A stretch of DNA of 64,000 nucleotides from contig JASFXZ010000038.1 in the NCBI GenBank assembly GCA_032209605.1, positions 4,774,001 to 4,838,000 on the forward strand, written 5' to 3'. Under the pieces are notes generated by a model. The model made no database searches and was not told where the DNA came from. It was given only the letters and a program-made list of their open reading frames with translations. Made by a program: the position numbers and the translations under genes. The number at the start of each line of letters is the position of its first letter. The first letter of the stretch is position 1. The stretch is from Mactromeris polynyma (Eukaryota; Mollusca; Bivalvia; Venerida; Mactridae). Positions 1 to 15,000 of this stretch are shown here, piece after piece.

Positions 1-3000
1 TTCAACTGATCATGTCTGCCGCACAGGAATACTTCAATTCAGCCGCTAATCTTACTGATAGCTGTATGGATCTTGCTAGGTATGTATAATATGAGGTTAT
101 GAAAAAGGAAGGCAGTGGGCCTAAGCTATTACTATATGAATCTGGCTCGGTATGAATAGTCTGATGTCGCGAGTAGGTACGTAGAATATTTGTACTAGCA
201 TGTGGATCTTTCTAAGTTGGAATATTATAATTGAGGTAAAAGGAATTGAAATATTTGTACAGTCGGACCTCATTTATTCAACAATCTTCTATCCGAATAC
301 TTGGATTATCCGAAATAAAGTATCCTCGAGGTACGACTATATATGAATCTAGCTTAGTATGAATGGTCTGATATTAGTCTTGATATGTGGAAAAAAAGCA
401 AGGTAACATATCTGGGGTAGAGTGATTATTCTGACATGTAGAAAAAAGAAGGTAACATATTTGTATACAATTACATGATCTGTGTGGGCAGGAACATTTT
501 GACTTGTAGAAAAGGGAAGGTTTGATATTTGTATAAAGATCTTGAAAGAAGTATTTATTAAGGAGAATTGCGTGAAGTATAATTAAGATCTTGTTTAAGA
601 CCAACTCTGACTGCATACTTTGTTATAATACCATGACAAAAATTCCTGCTATTTTGTTCTTCCATTTTACATTTTGAGCAATATGTATCTATAAGGACAT
701 ACCAGTATATATGTATGTCTGATTTCCAGGTCATGTTTGAATCTAATACAAGACTGTCCAGCCAGCATACAGGAGGAACATGATCTCATCTCCTCTTTGT
801 CGGTCCTAGAAGACTTCGGTGTCACTATATTACCATTGCAAGGTATCCAGTATAGTTTGTGATTTATCTTCTTTTTTTTCTTATTATTGATTTACAGTAA
901 AACCTCAGTAATAAGACCACCCTTGCGACCCTTGAAAACTGATCTTTATATTGAGGTGGTCTCAATATTGAGGTCGATTAAAGAGCAAAACAGTGAAAAT
1001 GGACTTGAAAATTGTGTTCTTAATTTTGAGGTTGTATTATTATTGCGGTAGTCTTAAAGTGAGGTTTTACTGTACTTAAGGTATGTTAGGATGAAAACCG
1101 TTAATGTTTATTTCAATCACTCTTATTTCTCTTCCTGCGAAAATCCAGCACTAGTGGCTGATAAGGTGGCATGAATTTTACATTTTTGGGCCTTTCTAAC
1201 CCAAAACTTTGAAGTGGAAAACCCCACACCATATCAACAACATAACCCCACCTTTTATTTCCCTGTGAGGGTCACAGAAGCCTAACAGGCCTTGCTGATC
1301 GATCATTTCATGCAGTACCTTTTAAGTTAGCAAGAACTCTCTCCATTGTCTCTCAGTGTGAGACAAGTGTAGTGACTTTGTTGTTACATATAAAACTAGT
1401 ACAGCTCAAACAATGATTTTATGAACTTCAATATTTCAAATTCAGAGATGTTTCAAAATATTTCATTATTAATTTTGTGTTCATTTGTTATGTATTACAG
1501 TACGTTTAAGTAAGGAAAGGTTGAATCTTGTACAGAAAGCTGTAGACAACAAAGTGCAGGCATACAAACAGAAACAGAAGGTGAAAGTTTAGTCTGATAA
1601 TTTAAGACCTGGCCTCGATCTCTCAAAGCATCTCAAACAGAAATCTCAGCTCAGTATGAGATTTTGCTCAAAATAGAGACTGAGATTGAGACAAATCTCA
1701 TTTGAATCTGTAGAAAATATTTTGAGAAAAAAAATCATCTCATCTTTTTCGTTTTGTAATACCGTTTTTTGAGTCCGGTCTCGGATGAGGAAAATATCAA
1801 CGATTAGAAACAATATTTGAGTGAGATCTAGCTCAAATTGAGATGCTTTGAGAGATTGGTGCCTGATTTTTGTTACTAATAACAAATGGCACATGCTGAT
1901 GAAAGAGATTTTGTCAGAAATTGAAAGATTCATGTTGACTAATTCTGTGACAATTGCCAGGTTTTAATTGGCTTGTCGGTTTGAAGAAAATTAAGAGCTG
2001 TTGTCGCAGCTTGATCATCATCATTGTCTGTGTGTGCATCCACAAAAGTGTTAAATATTGCGTTTAGCTCAGTATCTGAGAATTCCCAATGATTATGTGA
2101 CACAAAGATGTGCAGTGCACTTGTTAGCTGTTGAATTGCTAAAAGAAAGGAATGGTATTGTAATGTTCACGGTATGATTAAGCTAACTTCATTGTGTTTG
2201 AATTTTACATTGTGTGTTACAGTTGTTGAGACTTGGGCATTTACTGAGGGTACCAGCTACTGGCCGGACTGACCGGGATGGTCAAGTTCTGCATATCATT
2301 GCCCATGCTGCTGTAAAGGTAAACCATTTTTTTTATCACACACAGCTGTAAACACACACCAATAGAATAAATATGACTTAAGTCTCTACAGCTGATACAT
2401 TAATGAAAATGATTATACAAATATGCAGTTATTTTATTTTGAAATACACACTGACAATATTTTACAAAGTACAGAAAAACCTCACTTTAAGACCAACTCT
2501 ATAATAAGACCACCTATAATAAGACCACCTCTGTACTAAGACCACCACTATACTAAGACCACCTCTATACTAAGACCACCTCTGTACTAAGACCACCTCT
2601 GTACTAAGACCACCTCTGTACTAAGACCACCTCTGTACTAAGACCACCTCTATACTAAGACCACCTCTGTACTAAGACCACCTCTATACTAAGACCATCT
2701 CTATACTTAGACCACCTCTATACTAGACCACCTATACTAAGACCACCTCTGTACTAAGACCACCTCTATACTAAGACCATCTCTGTACTAAGACCACATC
2801 TATACTAAGACCACCTCTATACTAAGACCACCTCTATACTAAGACCACCTCTATAATAAGACCACCTCTATGATAAGACCACCTCTATGATAAGACCACC
2901 TCTATGATAAGACCACCTCTATGATAAGATCACCTCTATAATAATACCACCTCTATAATAAGACCACCTCTATAATAAGACCACCTCAATATTAAGAACG

Positions 3001-6000
3001 CAAGAAGTCCATTTTCACTGTTTTGGTCTTTATTCAACCTCAATTTAAGATCAGTTTCTAAGGGTCCCAAGGGTAGTCATATTATTGAGGAGTTAATGTA
3101 TTTTACAAATTTATTTGGATGGAGATCATGTTGGCAGTCTGGATATGTCACTTATCAGGATACAGAAGGTAAATAGGCATTATGGCTGTGGAGTGAATGG
3201 TTAATTGATTTATAATTGGTTGTAATGTTGCATTGTACTGAAACATCACACGTGTTCTGAAATTATACACTTCAATAAGGAGGAAATGTTTCTATCATGA
3301 GCAAAAACTTTTGACTTCAGTTTTGAAACAAGTTTACAACTTGTATTTAGTACTCTTGATGACTGCCTCTTGGATCACTTACCAGCGCTGGTATCTCATT
3401 TAAGGGATTTTGGAGTTTGCGGTCCGCTCTTGCCAAAGGTGGGATTCGAACTCATGAACTTTTGATCAGGATTCAGGCCCTCGACCACTATACACAATTC
3501 GTTTTAAATTGTCGTGAATATGGTAACATTTACTGAGAATGATACTTCATACTGTATTACTATAACTTTCAGGGTGAAGATTTTTTGTTTGCTTATGAAT
3601 TATGTGAAGAGTTGATGTCTACAAGTCATGGCGCAGCTTGGGACGTGTGTGTGGATTTAGCCGAGCATGTCGGTTTTCAAAATGTTAAAGCAAAGTGAGT
3701 GTATTCATTAGAATAATTCATGCATTATTTTCTTATTTTTATTGGCTTGGATTCTTTGTATTAGAGAAGGTTGTATGATATATATATATACAACTGTTGA
3801 TCTAGATGCGCTTACAGAAGTATTGAGATCACTAAGACTTACACCACATCTGCCTTGACTTATTCATATATCTGTCATTCAAATTAAGCACTACATGTAT
3901 TTGGAAACCTATATAAGCTCATTAGATCAACCAATTCAAGGACACACTACATTGTTCACCTTGCAAATCTGACAATTTCTCGTAGTAGGCTGACAACTGT
4001 ATTTCCACTATTGCACGACATATAACTAGCTTAATATTGAGAAAAGTTATTTAAATGTCCATAGATTATCATAGTGGCTGGATGTATTTGTCTGGATTTG
4101 CCATGATTTAGATGCCATATTTTCTTGAGTTTCTGTTTATAAGATACTTGCTTATTACATTTTCCAGGGTAGAACTTTTATCCTTTGCGGTTACATTTTG
4201 TGATGCAGATATGATTGAACCAGTGTTACAGGCAAAGGCTCTACTGGAGACACAGGTGATTGAATTGTTTGTTTGCTTTCGTCATGTTTAACTACATAAA
4301 GATATGGTTAAAAAAACGGTATTCAATAACAAATGTGATCAACAAATAACATGAGCTACAAAGCAGTAGTCCGACCAACAAGGACTTTGACATGTAATTA
4401 TTGGGGCTTCAAAACTTAACATTGAAAACATCACTCGGTTTATATAGTTCTGATGAAAAATCAGATTTGCTGTATTGTAAGTTCCTTATACAGGTTGTCG
4501 GCTGTGTATATGGGGGAATATAACCTGTCTGTTATTCATATAACCCTTGGCTAACGCCTCTGGTTATATGGCAGGATGGCATGTTATATTCCCCAATATA
4601 CCCTGCCAACAACCTGTATAACTAATGCTAATCTCCTGGTACTACCTTTTACATACCGATTGCAAAGTTTTAATGTCTTTAGCATGTCACAGCCAGGAAT
4701 CATACCCATGACCTCACACGTTCAAGGTGAACACACTACTAATTATGTTCTATCGCATAATGGAAGCACTTCATGTTCTTGAAGTAATAATATTTGACTG
4801 TTACAATGATTTTTGTTTGTAACATTATAAGCAGCCATCAAAATTTACTGACCTGAAATGACATTTGAAAGCCCTATTGCCTTAAATGACAGTAACAAAT
4901 CAAGTAATACTGGTCATATGTTCATGAGGGATTTCAAGATTGATTTAGGATTTGGAGACACAGAATTTAATCCTGATCATGGTTTAGAACATATATATCA
5001 ATGTTGTTTTACATTCATATGTTGGCTATTCAATAAAATGTTGATCAGCTTTCAATATTATTTGAAAGGGTTGCCAAAGCCTGTTACTATACAGATTTTG
5101 AAGTCATATTTCCTATACATATCATTGGGAAGTGTTTCTAATGTTATCTTTTACACAGGTGTTGTATGAAAGAATAAGTTCTAAAGTTGCTGACGATGCT
5201 GAGGAAACAAACAAGCGAATCAGTCCATTTTCTTCCAAAGCAGCTCTGCAGCAGACGCAACAGATTTTAACATCAACAAAGCAGACAACGAAAGCTGTAT
5301 TGTCAACTATCACAGATTCAAAATGGTGGCATGGGACAGTGAATAGACTACGTGAACCCATGAGACAAACTTCATATGATATGACAAATAGAAATAAAAA
5401 TCTAGAATTACAATCTTGTCATCCATTTTATGAAGGCCACATAGAGAATTGTTATTGTGATGTGGTAAGAATTTTTTGTTTGATTGTAGTTTTATTCGAT
5501 GTGAAGACATCTCAATTTTTGTTTGAATAAACACCCTTAAATTAATCAACTCATTCTTCTTGATAACCTGATATCAGCAGCCAATTGTATAAAACTGGAT
5601 AACCATTTGGTTTGGTTAAAAGATAACCAAAACTCAATTTGATTGGTTGAAATGTGGTTTGGCCAAGTAATGAGCCAATCAAATTGATTGAAATTACAGG
5701 TAAACTCAGGTTAAAGTTAGCCCATTTTTATACAGTTGGCTACAGTCTGTCTGAAGTATACTCTAAACATAGTTTGTTTGATCTGCATTTTCTTTATATT
5801 CTAATAATAAAACCAATATTATGAAATCAAATTATTGTGCCCCTGATGAAACTTTTATGAAAACTTTAGTCCTTTCATCCAAAGGGAGTCAGGTCAAGTA
5901 ATTGAAAGGGCTAGAAGCCCAAATTTCAAATGATTTTAAGTGTATTACAATATGTTGAAACAATTTTGTTTGAGGAACTGCTTGAAAGAGGGGAAAATGG

Positions 6001-9000
6001 TTTTTCTTATAAATGATTTATAAATGATCTTCACAAAGGAGGAGTATATATCCATCATTTCCTTTGACAGTCTGTGCATCCATTTCACATTTATATCCAC
6101 ACCATTTCTCAACAACCGCTGATCGGCACTCAGTGAAACTTATAGGAAGCATTTCTACCAAGAGGAGATGCACATATTGTCAAGCATGTTCCGGTTCAAT
6201 GATTTTTCACATACATGTACTTTCGGGAGCATCCATCGTTTCTACTGATATCTTGTTTAGGTTAATTGTATTCAATATATAAAGTATATAATAATCTATT
6301 ACAATGTAGTTGCATTACACAGTATGTTCTTGTTTCTTTAAACTTAACCCTTGATTACGTTCAGTTCTATTGTATTACCCTCTTATGCCATTTTGTTGTA
6401 ATACAGGACGAGGCTAATTTCCGTCATATTGAGATGAATGTTGACCTTGAGATACAAACAAGTGAGAAACTACTAAGAACTGCTCAGTTGGAGGAAGTGT
6501 TGACTGAGGGCGAAAAATCTCAATCCATAACTGAAGGTACTGATTCGAATACAGACCATAAGTCCTATCTCAGATTTGTATCTTTGGTGATTGTTTTTTA
6601 TAGCCTTTTAGTAAAACTCATTTAAAAACAACCTTAATTATAAGACCACCTCAATAATAAAACCACCTCATTAGTAAGACCACCTCCATAGTAAGACCAC
6701 TATTTTCAAGTCCATTTTTCACTGTTTTGCTCTTTTATTCAACCTCAATATTAAGACCACCTCAATAAGAAGACCAGTTTTCAGGGTCCCAATGGTGGTC
6801 TTATTATTGAAGTTTTACTGTATTGTCATAATAAGTGTTAATTTGGTAATAACATGACAACTTCTCACATGAATCAGAGGAAGTAAGCTTATGACTTTAA
6901 ATGAATTGGTCAAATTGCTGAGTTTGTAACCTTATTAGTACCAGTTATTTAAGTGTGATTTAATACATGTATTTGATTTGTTTTTGAGATACTTCCATGT
7001 AGTTTTGTCATGAATGGTATATACACTGCCATCCGAAAGTTTCTTCACCCAAGAATATTTTGAATTTCATTACTTTTTCATACAGAATTTCGAATAAGAC
7101 ATGTATGACCATGAAGTAAAATTATTCATCCCACTTCTTAATGGATAGTTAAGAATAAACAATTTGCACATCTCAGCAGCAGCGTCAATCAGCCGTCATC
7201 CAAAACCAACATTTGTATGTGTAAATGATCTGACACAAAAATCTGACAATTTGTTTCAGTGTAAATTTATTAATACTTCTACAGAAAATTATTGCTGTGT
7301 CAAAAAGCATTTTCGACACAAATATGAAAATACATTAACTGCAATGGGAACTGTCGAAGTGTGAAGGAACTTTTGGTGGGCAGTGTATATGACAACTTTG
7401 GTATATCTCTTACAAAATTCAGAGTTGTACCGGTAAGTGCTATATGTGAGCATAATTATGCCTACTGAAGATAAATATTTTCCTTCACAGTGTTACTACA
7501 ATTGGCCAATGACAATTTCTGCACTGATAGTAGCCTAAGTTTGGCATATCTTCTAGCATTGAAACAAGTGAGTATCCTTTTTTATCTACTTGTAGTAAAA
7601 CATTGTATTTTGTGTTTGCCTTTGCTCCCTCTTGTTTCAGATTGGCTACTAATAAGTATGGCAAAATGTAAGACATTGAAGAAAATAATTTAATGTCTTG
7701 TTCTCTTGGAATGGTCATCTATAATTTAGTTTTAATTATGTTATCTTACATTGCTGTCATCTCCTAGAATTATACAGTCGGATCTCATTTATTTGACGAC
7801 CTTCTATCCGAATACATGGTATCAATTGAAATAAATATCAGGTCCCGATGTATCTTCTTAGGCACGTCGACTTGAAATGAGCTATTCGAAACTATTTGGC
7901 CTTAACAAACAAAGTTTTTGCATTCTACAGAAACGCCCATAGCAGGGGCATCTATGTCCTGTGGAAGCATGTAGTTTAACTGGAGTTAAGATTAAGATAA
8001 GTTTGTTTTATAGCCCACAGATGCTGACAGATGTTTTGCTGCTCACCCCAAAACAGATATATCTCTACAATTAGCTGTTTATTACTACGCTCTGCAGATT
8101 TACTCAGCCGTACATCCAGCCGAATTTTCACACATGTCGCCATTATACCTTAAAGATCCAGGTATGAAAAATAATTTATGTACATGTTGTATATTGTGTA
8201 CTTGATGACTACTGTTTTGCTATCTAAATAACTTGAGTGTGGAGTGCAGCACTGAAACCCAATTATTACTACCATATCTCATATTCACACTCAAATCTCA
8301 AAGAAATGGCCCAAAATAGAATATTCAGCACTTGTTTGACATTTTCATGCATTCTCCACACACAAATTTCTGATATCAGACAAATAAGAGTAAATTTTGT
8401 GTTAAGAGTGCCAAGTGTAAATATCCTTCATATTTCTGGGCCTTGGAGGCATTGTGACTGAATTATCTTTGGCTCCTCTTGAAGTAACAGCTGTGTGTTT
8501 TCTGTGGTTTATCTGTACATTATAATATTAGCCATTTAAAAATGCACAAATTGACAATTAAACTGTTCTTTTATATGCAGTGTGTACTGAACATTTTGAC
8601 TGGATAAACTGCTTGTTGCAGAATAAAATACTTGTATTTATCAGGGGTGTCATAAGTTTGTCAGGTTGCAGGAAAATCACCGAAAGTAGGCGGGAGTTTT
8701 AGGAGTATTGCCCGTTAATTATGATCATTCATTCAAGAAAAGTAGCCGGGTGATGATGCTTAAGTTACTGGGTAATTTTATCGGCTCTTATTGACCCACC
8801 TGATTTATGGATGTCCATTAGCAACATATTCAATGTAAAATCATTTAACTTTGTAGTGAAAGTGATGCAGAAAGTAGTTGGATTAGTGTGTCAGAAGCAA
8901 ACATTTGATTGGCCAAACAATGTCCTTGACCTTGTGAATAAAATCAAGCTTTATAATGAGATGTTACAAGACTATAGACAAGCTAAGGTGTTGTCTAGGT

Positions 9001-12000
9001 TGGGACGAGGTTTGTTGATTTGTATTTGTTTCCATTTTACCTGACAGTCTGCTATTTATATAGCACTAGGAGTATATAAATATGTTTAAGTATCTTCTGA
9101 ATTTTTGGTTAAAATTCATTTACAGTAAAACCTCAATAATAAGACCACCGCGAAAATAAGTACACAATTGTCAAGTCCAGTTTCGCTGTTTTGCTCTTTA
9201 TTTATACTCAATATTAGACCACTTCAATGCAAAGACCAGGGTCCCAAGGGTGGTTGTATTATTGAGGTTTTACTGTATATACATTTTGCTCTAGTTTATG
9301 TGTTGGATGAGGCTATTCGTTGGTACATACAAAGTGTACCCTACATATATAAAGGGTGTCCCAAAACTTTGTAGATTTTTGATGTAATATTTTGATTCAT
9401 TCAAAGGTTTTATGAAATTTCTCAGGAACACTATTACAAATTTATCTTTCAAATTACAGCAGCGTTATATTACTTATGTCTAGGGACTTTTATTTTACTC
9501 ATCTCCATGGTAACTATAATCTTTCATATAGGAGGGGCAGCTTATATCATGCATAAATATGTATACAGTTTTCTATTAACTAAATTTCTCATGTTTGTTA
9601 TGTTCAGGTATTGATACTGGCAGATTTGCATCAGATGCAGAGTATAAAATGGAAACAATTCTTGGATTGGCTATGTGAGTATATTTTGTTAAGATTTCAA
9701 CATTTGTTACGGGCAAAATGAAACTAGTAAGTAGGAAAAAGACAACTTACAATAACCTGGTATATAGCTTTTCAATACTAAACTTACATGTTCCCTTTAT
9801 ACTAGGATGTCAACGAATATTCAGATATTTGTATAGTCGTTTGTACGTCTGAATATTCTAATATAGATTCGAAAATTTATATTTTCAATATAAAAGCTAA
9901 ATGTGATGACACTTAGGCCCTGAAAATATTAGTGATTTGTGGGGATTTTTACAAGTTAAGTGATCAGCTTAAAACACAAAATTGATAAGCATAAAGTTAA
10001 CTTCGAGTTTCAAATGTATTATTATTAAATAAGAATGTGGAATTTTCGAATATTGGAATGTTCTCTAGGAAGGTTGACTGAATATTCAAATACCAAAATT
10101 GCCATTGGTTGACATCCCTACTTAATACTTAACTAATTTGATTGACTCACACCAAGGATCATACAAGGTATATGCACATTGTATAATTTAACTTATGGCG
10201 CAATGTCACAACATTTCAGGCAATTAGCATTTGGAATGTTTCAACAGAACAGAAATAGATATTTGAAAGGAAGATTAAAGCAATAAAATTTTAAATTGTA
10301 GTTTGTTTTTTTCCCTGAATCCTTTAGTGTAATACTTGACTTCTGAAGTCGAAGCATCATTTACTGTATGTGACACTTAAATACTATACTAGTACATGCG
10401 TTTTCATAATAAATGTCTACTTTGTATTTATACATGTATATCAGGGGTTTCATTTGACCGAGTTGCCAAAAGGCTATATGTTGACCACATGGGTTCTGAC
10501 TGACTAAATTTTTCTCTCTAAAATATAGATAATTTGTCTGCAAAATTAAAAAATCTGGTCAAAAATGATCAAAGTGACCCTTGAGATTCAGCACTTAGTG
10601 GTGCCCCTGTATATGTGTGGTCTTTGTGAGCTCTTATGATGATTATGATAGTAAATATGATTTTTCAATTTTTGTAAATGGCTCTGATATGTTTGACGCT
10701 TTGTATGCATTTCTCTGTTCAGGTCATTGGAGGATAATATATACAGTATATCATTGAGTCTGGCTGAACGTTATGGTATACCCCCATGGCAACTCTATGC
10801 TACACATCTTGAGTTCTTGCTGTGTGATAGTGGGTGAGTATATTGAATCATAGATTATAACTGCATACATGTTTAGACAACTTTTCTATATAGTGCTTGA
10901 TTTTTACCCCCCCCCCACTCCCTATTTTTTTCTGACCCTACATTATTGTGCCCCGACATAAATGGGGGCATATATATTTGCTCCTGTTATTTTCTAACTT
11001 TAAATGATATCAGTGGTGAATTTAACAAAAATATTATTGTGAAATGTTGAAAGTAACATCAGTTTGGTGAAATGTTTCCAAGAATGGTTTTGAGTTTGTT
11101 TGAATTATCTTCAACAGCTTATCAGTCGAGGAATTACAGACGAGAGTTACAAAGCTGAATATACTGGAGGTGTTGAGATCAGAATCAGACAAGTTTTGTG
11201 AGCGTATGACGACCTACGTTTATCCATCAATAGAGGGAACTGACCATCAGATGTTGCTGTATTACTATACTCTGATGTCTGGCTGTGATATACCATTGCA
11301 GGGCAGTATTACTGCTGACAGTCATATCAAACTATTGAAAAAACTGAAAGCTATTGCTGCAGGTATTCTACGTGATTTTTTTATTCTTGAAACCTGAAGT
11401 TAAGATTAATGTATAAGTGTATGTTGTGAAATGAACCTTCAACCTTCTAGTCCTTACTGAGGTAAATCTTATACTTGGGACTAGTAGTCTTTTGTAGAGT
11501 TTTGTCTTAAATGAATGAATGAAATACTTCTGTTACTGACTTAGTGTAATGTGTCTTTCATAAACAAGAAATTTGTTTTCATCTTTTTCACAGGTACTTG
11601 AAACAGAAATGAATATTCTTGTTATAGTAAATAGGCCATATAGAACATTAAAATAGTTTGTTTCAAGTACCTGTGATTGTTTATGTGATCTTTTGCTGCA
11701 ATCTTTTCAGAATTTAAATTTTAAAACATAACTGCTTGTGTATGACTTAGGAATTGCCAATCAAACAATTCAGTGAGTATATTATTTTTGGAATTTTATA
11801 CTTCTTGTTTTCAGGTCTTGATTACAAACGTCTGATGTGCCCTGATGTCAAAGTCATCGAGATTCTCTCCCCTTGTCTTACTTCAAACAACGTGACTACC
11901 TTCGCTAAACTCTCCAAAAATATCCCAGATGGGGTAAGCCTCTTTATGAAAGGAAAATTGTGCTGATTTCTTCACTTAGAAATGGCATACTGTAATTAAG

Positions 12001-15000
12001 CCTATCATGTATGACAAGTGATATAGATAAATGTTTGTGTAGCATTTCAGGACTGCATTTTGTATTTTAATTCTATACTTAAAGTATGCTGTATACATCT
12101 AACAAACTGACATGGCTGAAGAAGATCCATTCGTTGTGATGATTATTTGACATTGTTACAATAAACGAAATAAGTATTTGGTTACAATACAGTATGACTG
12201 GCTTGGTTACTTTTCGGGGGTGGTCCAGATTTCTCACTTTCGGTTGTCTAAACAAGTCAGAGGTCAAACTATCACCAACTTGCTCAATGCAGGTTGGTTT
12301 TTAGCCTGGAAACCTGACCAAACCTCCTATTGCTCCGCGTCGGTAGGGCCATGAGTAATAGAATCTACGTGACTATGTTTCAGTGCTGATCAGGACTGAA
12401 GTTTATCACGTGATCAAGATACCAGATATAGAAAATGCGCGTGCATGTCACTATCTTGTACAATCAGATAATCAAAGTGATTGTATTCCGCCTGGCTATA
12501 CTGACAGCGTTAGCAATCAGTGAGCCATGACCCCAGGCTAGTTGGTTTTGTAAAATTGAAATACTAATTCCAGCCAGAATTGAGATTGTGGTCCTTGTAC
12601 TCAAACAATCTAATTTCAGTGACTGATAATTTTAGTTATGGAAGAGTTGTTTCCTCTTGTTTTACAGACTGGTGGTTCTATGGATACAAGCATCATCTAC
12701 TGTACATGGGCTGTGAAATTCTTCTGGGAAGGAGATGGCAAAAAGCAACCAGATTCAAATGTATGCTCATCTTTTGTTAATCATTTTATGAAATGGCTTT
12801 ACTTGTACAGTAAAATCTCAATAATAAGACCACCATTAGGACTCTTGAACATTGATCTTCTTATTGAGGTGGTCTTAATATTGAGGTTGAGAATCAAGAG
12901 CAAAACAGTGAAAATGGACTTGAAAGTTGTGCTCTTAATTTTGAGGTGGTCTTATTATTGAGTTGGTCTATAAGTGAGGTTTTACGGTGCTTGTTTAATG
13001 TGTAACATTGCCATCTAGTGATTGTTTAAATAATGTATGTTACACATGACCAAGTTTCAGAAATGAATCCCTTTGTAAGAAGATAAAATCTGTGATAAAT
13101 GGATGCTAGAATCACACTTTGGGTAAATTAATCTAAAGTAGGTCAGTAATACCAGGAACATTCGTTTAAAGTTAACTTAAGAGTTTTGTATTTAGAAGAA
13201 GTAATTTGTGAAGATTACTTCAGAGAGAAGAATTGTTGTTATTAGTGTTCCTTGTGTATATTACAGGCAGCCTGGGTGCATAGATATGAGGCTTGTTCAG
13301 AATATATACAGAAACTGCTTCCAGAAAATATCATTGACTTCCTGCAGGCTGTAGTGTTCACTGAGAAATCAAGGATGGTGGTCAGTATATATGAGGTTGC
13401 ATGATACAGTCTGTGTTTACAAAGCTTGAAAAGGCTGAATGGCTTGGTCTGTTCTCTTATTCCTGTTGGAAACTTCATATTCTCTGTGAAATATATAAGA
13501 TGTGTGTATTTGAGTGTAGGACAAAAATCCCCCCTTGGTCTGCCTTGTCAAAATGATGGGACAGATTTCACCCACCTATGCAAACTGAAGGAGACGGATT
13601 TTGTCCACCTATGCAATATCCCAAGCTCTTTATATGACTTATGTTAAGGTGTGTCTAATTATTTTGCTTTCAGGTGTACTGAAATGGATATTTGATAAAT
13701 ACGAAATGGAGATAAATTTGACTTTTTTTGTCTTTCTCATGGTAATAAATTGTCAAATTATGTTCTGCATTAGATTTGCAAAGATTTAAAAAAATATGTC
13801 TTTACTAGATTGCAATTTGTGGCATTGTTCATGGATCATTTGCTTACCAATTTAATTTTAGTTGGAAAATGGCTGCAGGATTGAAATTTGCAAAAGAATG
13901 GCAAAATTCACACGGCAACAAGTAAACAAGAGGAAAAAATCTGATTTAGAAAGGTATTCTAATCAACTGTAATGGTTATTTAATTCTTTAAACTTGATTT
14001 TTCATGGTCATATTGTGTGAAATTGATCTTGAAGTACGTATATGATGTCTGGTCACATGTTCTTAATGTCTATCAGTATTGTTTTAGGAACCCTTGTTCT
14101 CTTATTTAGGGAAAGTTATACAGTAAAGTTTTAGTTGCAGTCCCAATAAAGGACTTTATATTTACAAGCCTTTCTGGATTGTTATTTTTTTTCTGAACAT
14201 AATTTCTCCTTCATCATCCATTTCAGAATGTAATATTATTTCTTTCAATATTACAAAACACTAATTAATTATGATCTAATACAATAATGATAAGATGCTT
14301 GTTAGAAGTTAATTTTTGTCATTTTTTTCTAGTGGGAAAATTTGGGAGGATGTGACTGGTGTTGTTAGTGGATATTTGAAACATCTAGAAACATTAAACA
14401 GTCCTGTTGTCATAGTGATGTCTGAATCAGAAGTAGAGAGGGTGCAGGAATATTTAAAAATTTATGATCTGTCGATGGGAAATGAAGAGAAAGTAAGTGC
14501 ACAGTATCTTTTCTCAAACCAAGTTTATGTAATGTCTGTATTTGCATGAACCCCCAACTCTTGATACCAAGGTTGAGGGTTTGAATCCTGTCTTGAATTA
14601 GGTTGAACAACAAACATCACAGTCCCTGATGTAAGTAGGAGTACTAGCCCCGATTTCCCAAGTATTTCAATTTGAGCTAAATCTCAGCTCAAATATTGTC
14701 TCAAATCATTGAGCTGAGACCGGACTCAAAACGAAAAGTGAAATTGAGATTTTTTCAAAATAAAACGAGAGGTGCAAATTTATATTTATCTCAAAGTCCG
14801 ACTCTGATTTGAGTCAAACATTGAGCTGAGATTTCTATTTGAGATGTTTCGTGAGATCGGTGCCTGGTTAGTTACCCCTGGTATCAGTCATAATGATGGA
14901 TTAATCAGTTTAAAAAAATTAGTTAAAATTAAGTTTAAACAAACTGAATATATCAGTTCTTATTGACCGAAAACTGTATGACTTACCATTTTTTCACTGA

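Noticed and set aside
3436..3496. Functional tRNA gene on the minus strand
   Set aside because: A B-box-like motif is present but no acceptor stem or full cloverleaf can be formed; it reads as a SINE remnant.
5465..5530. Extension of NBAS exon 7 to the stop at 5530
   Set aside because: GTAAGA at 5465 is a strong donor, the extra residues do not resemble NBAS, and exon 8 continues the protein in frame.
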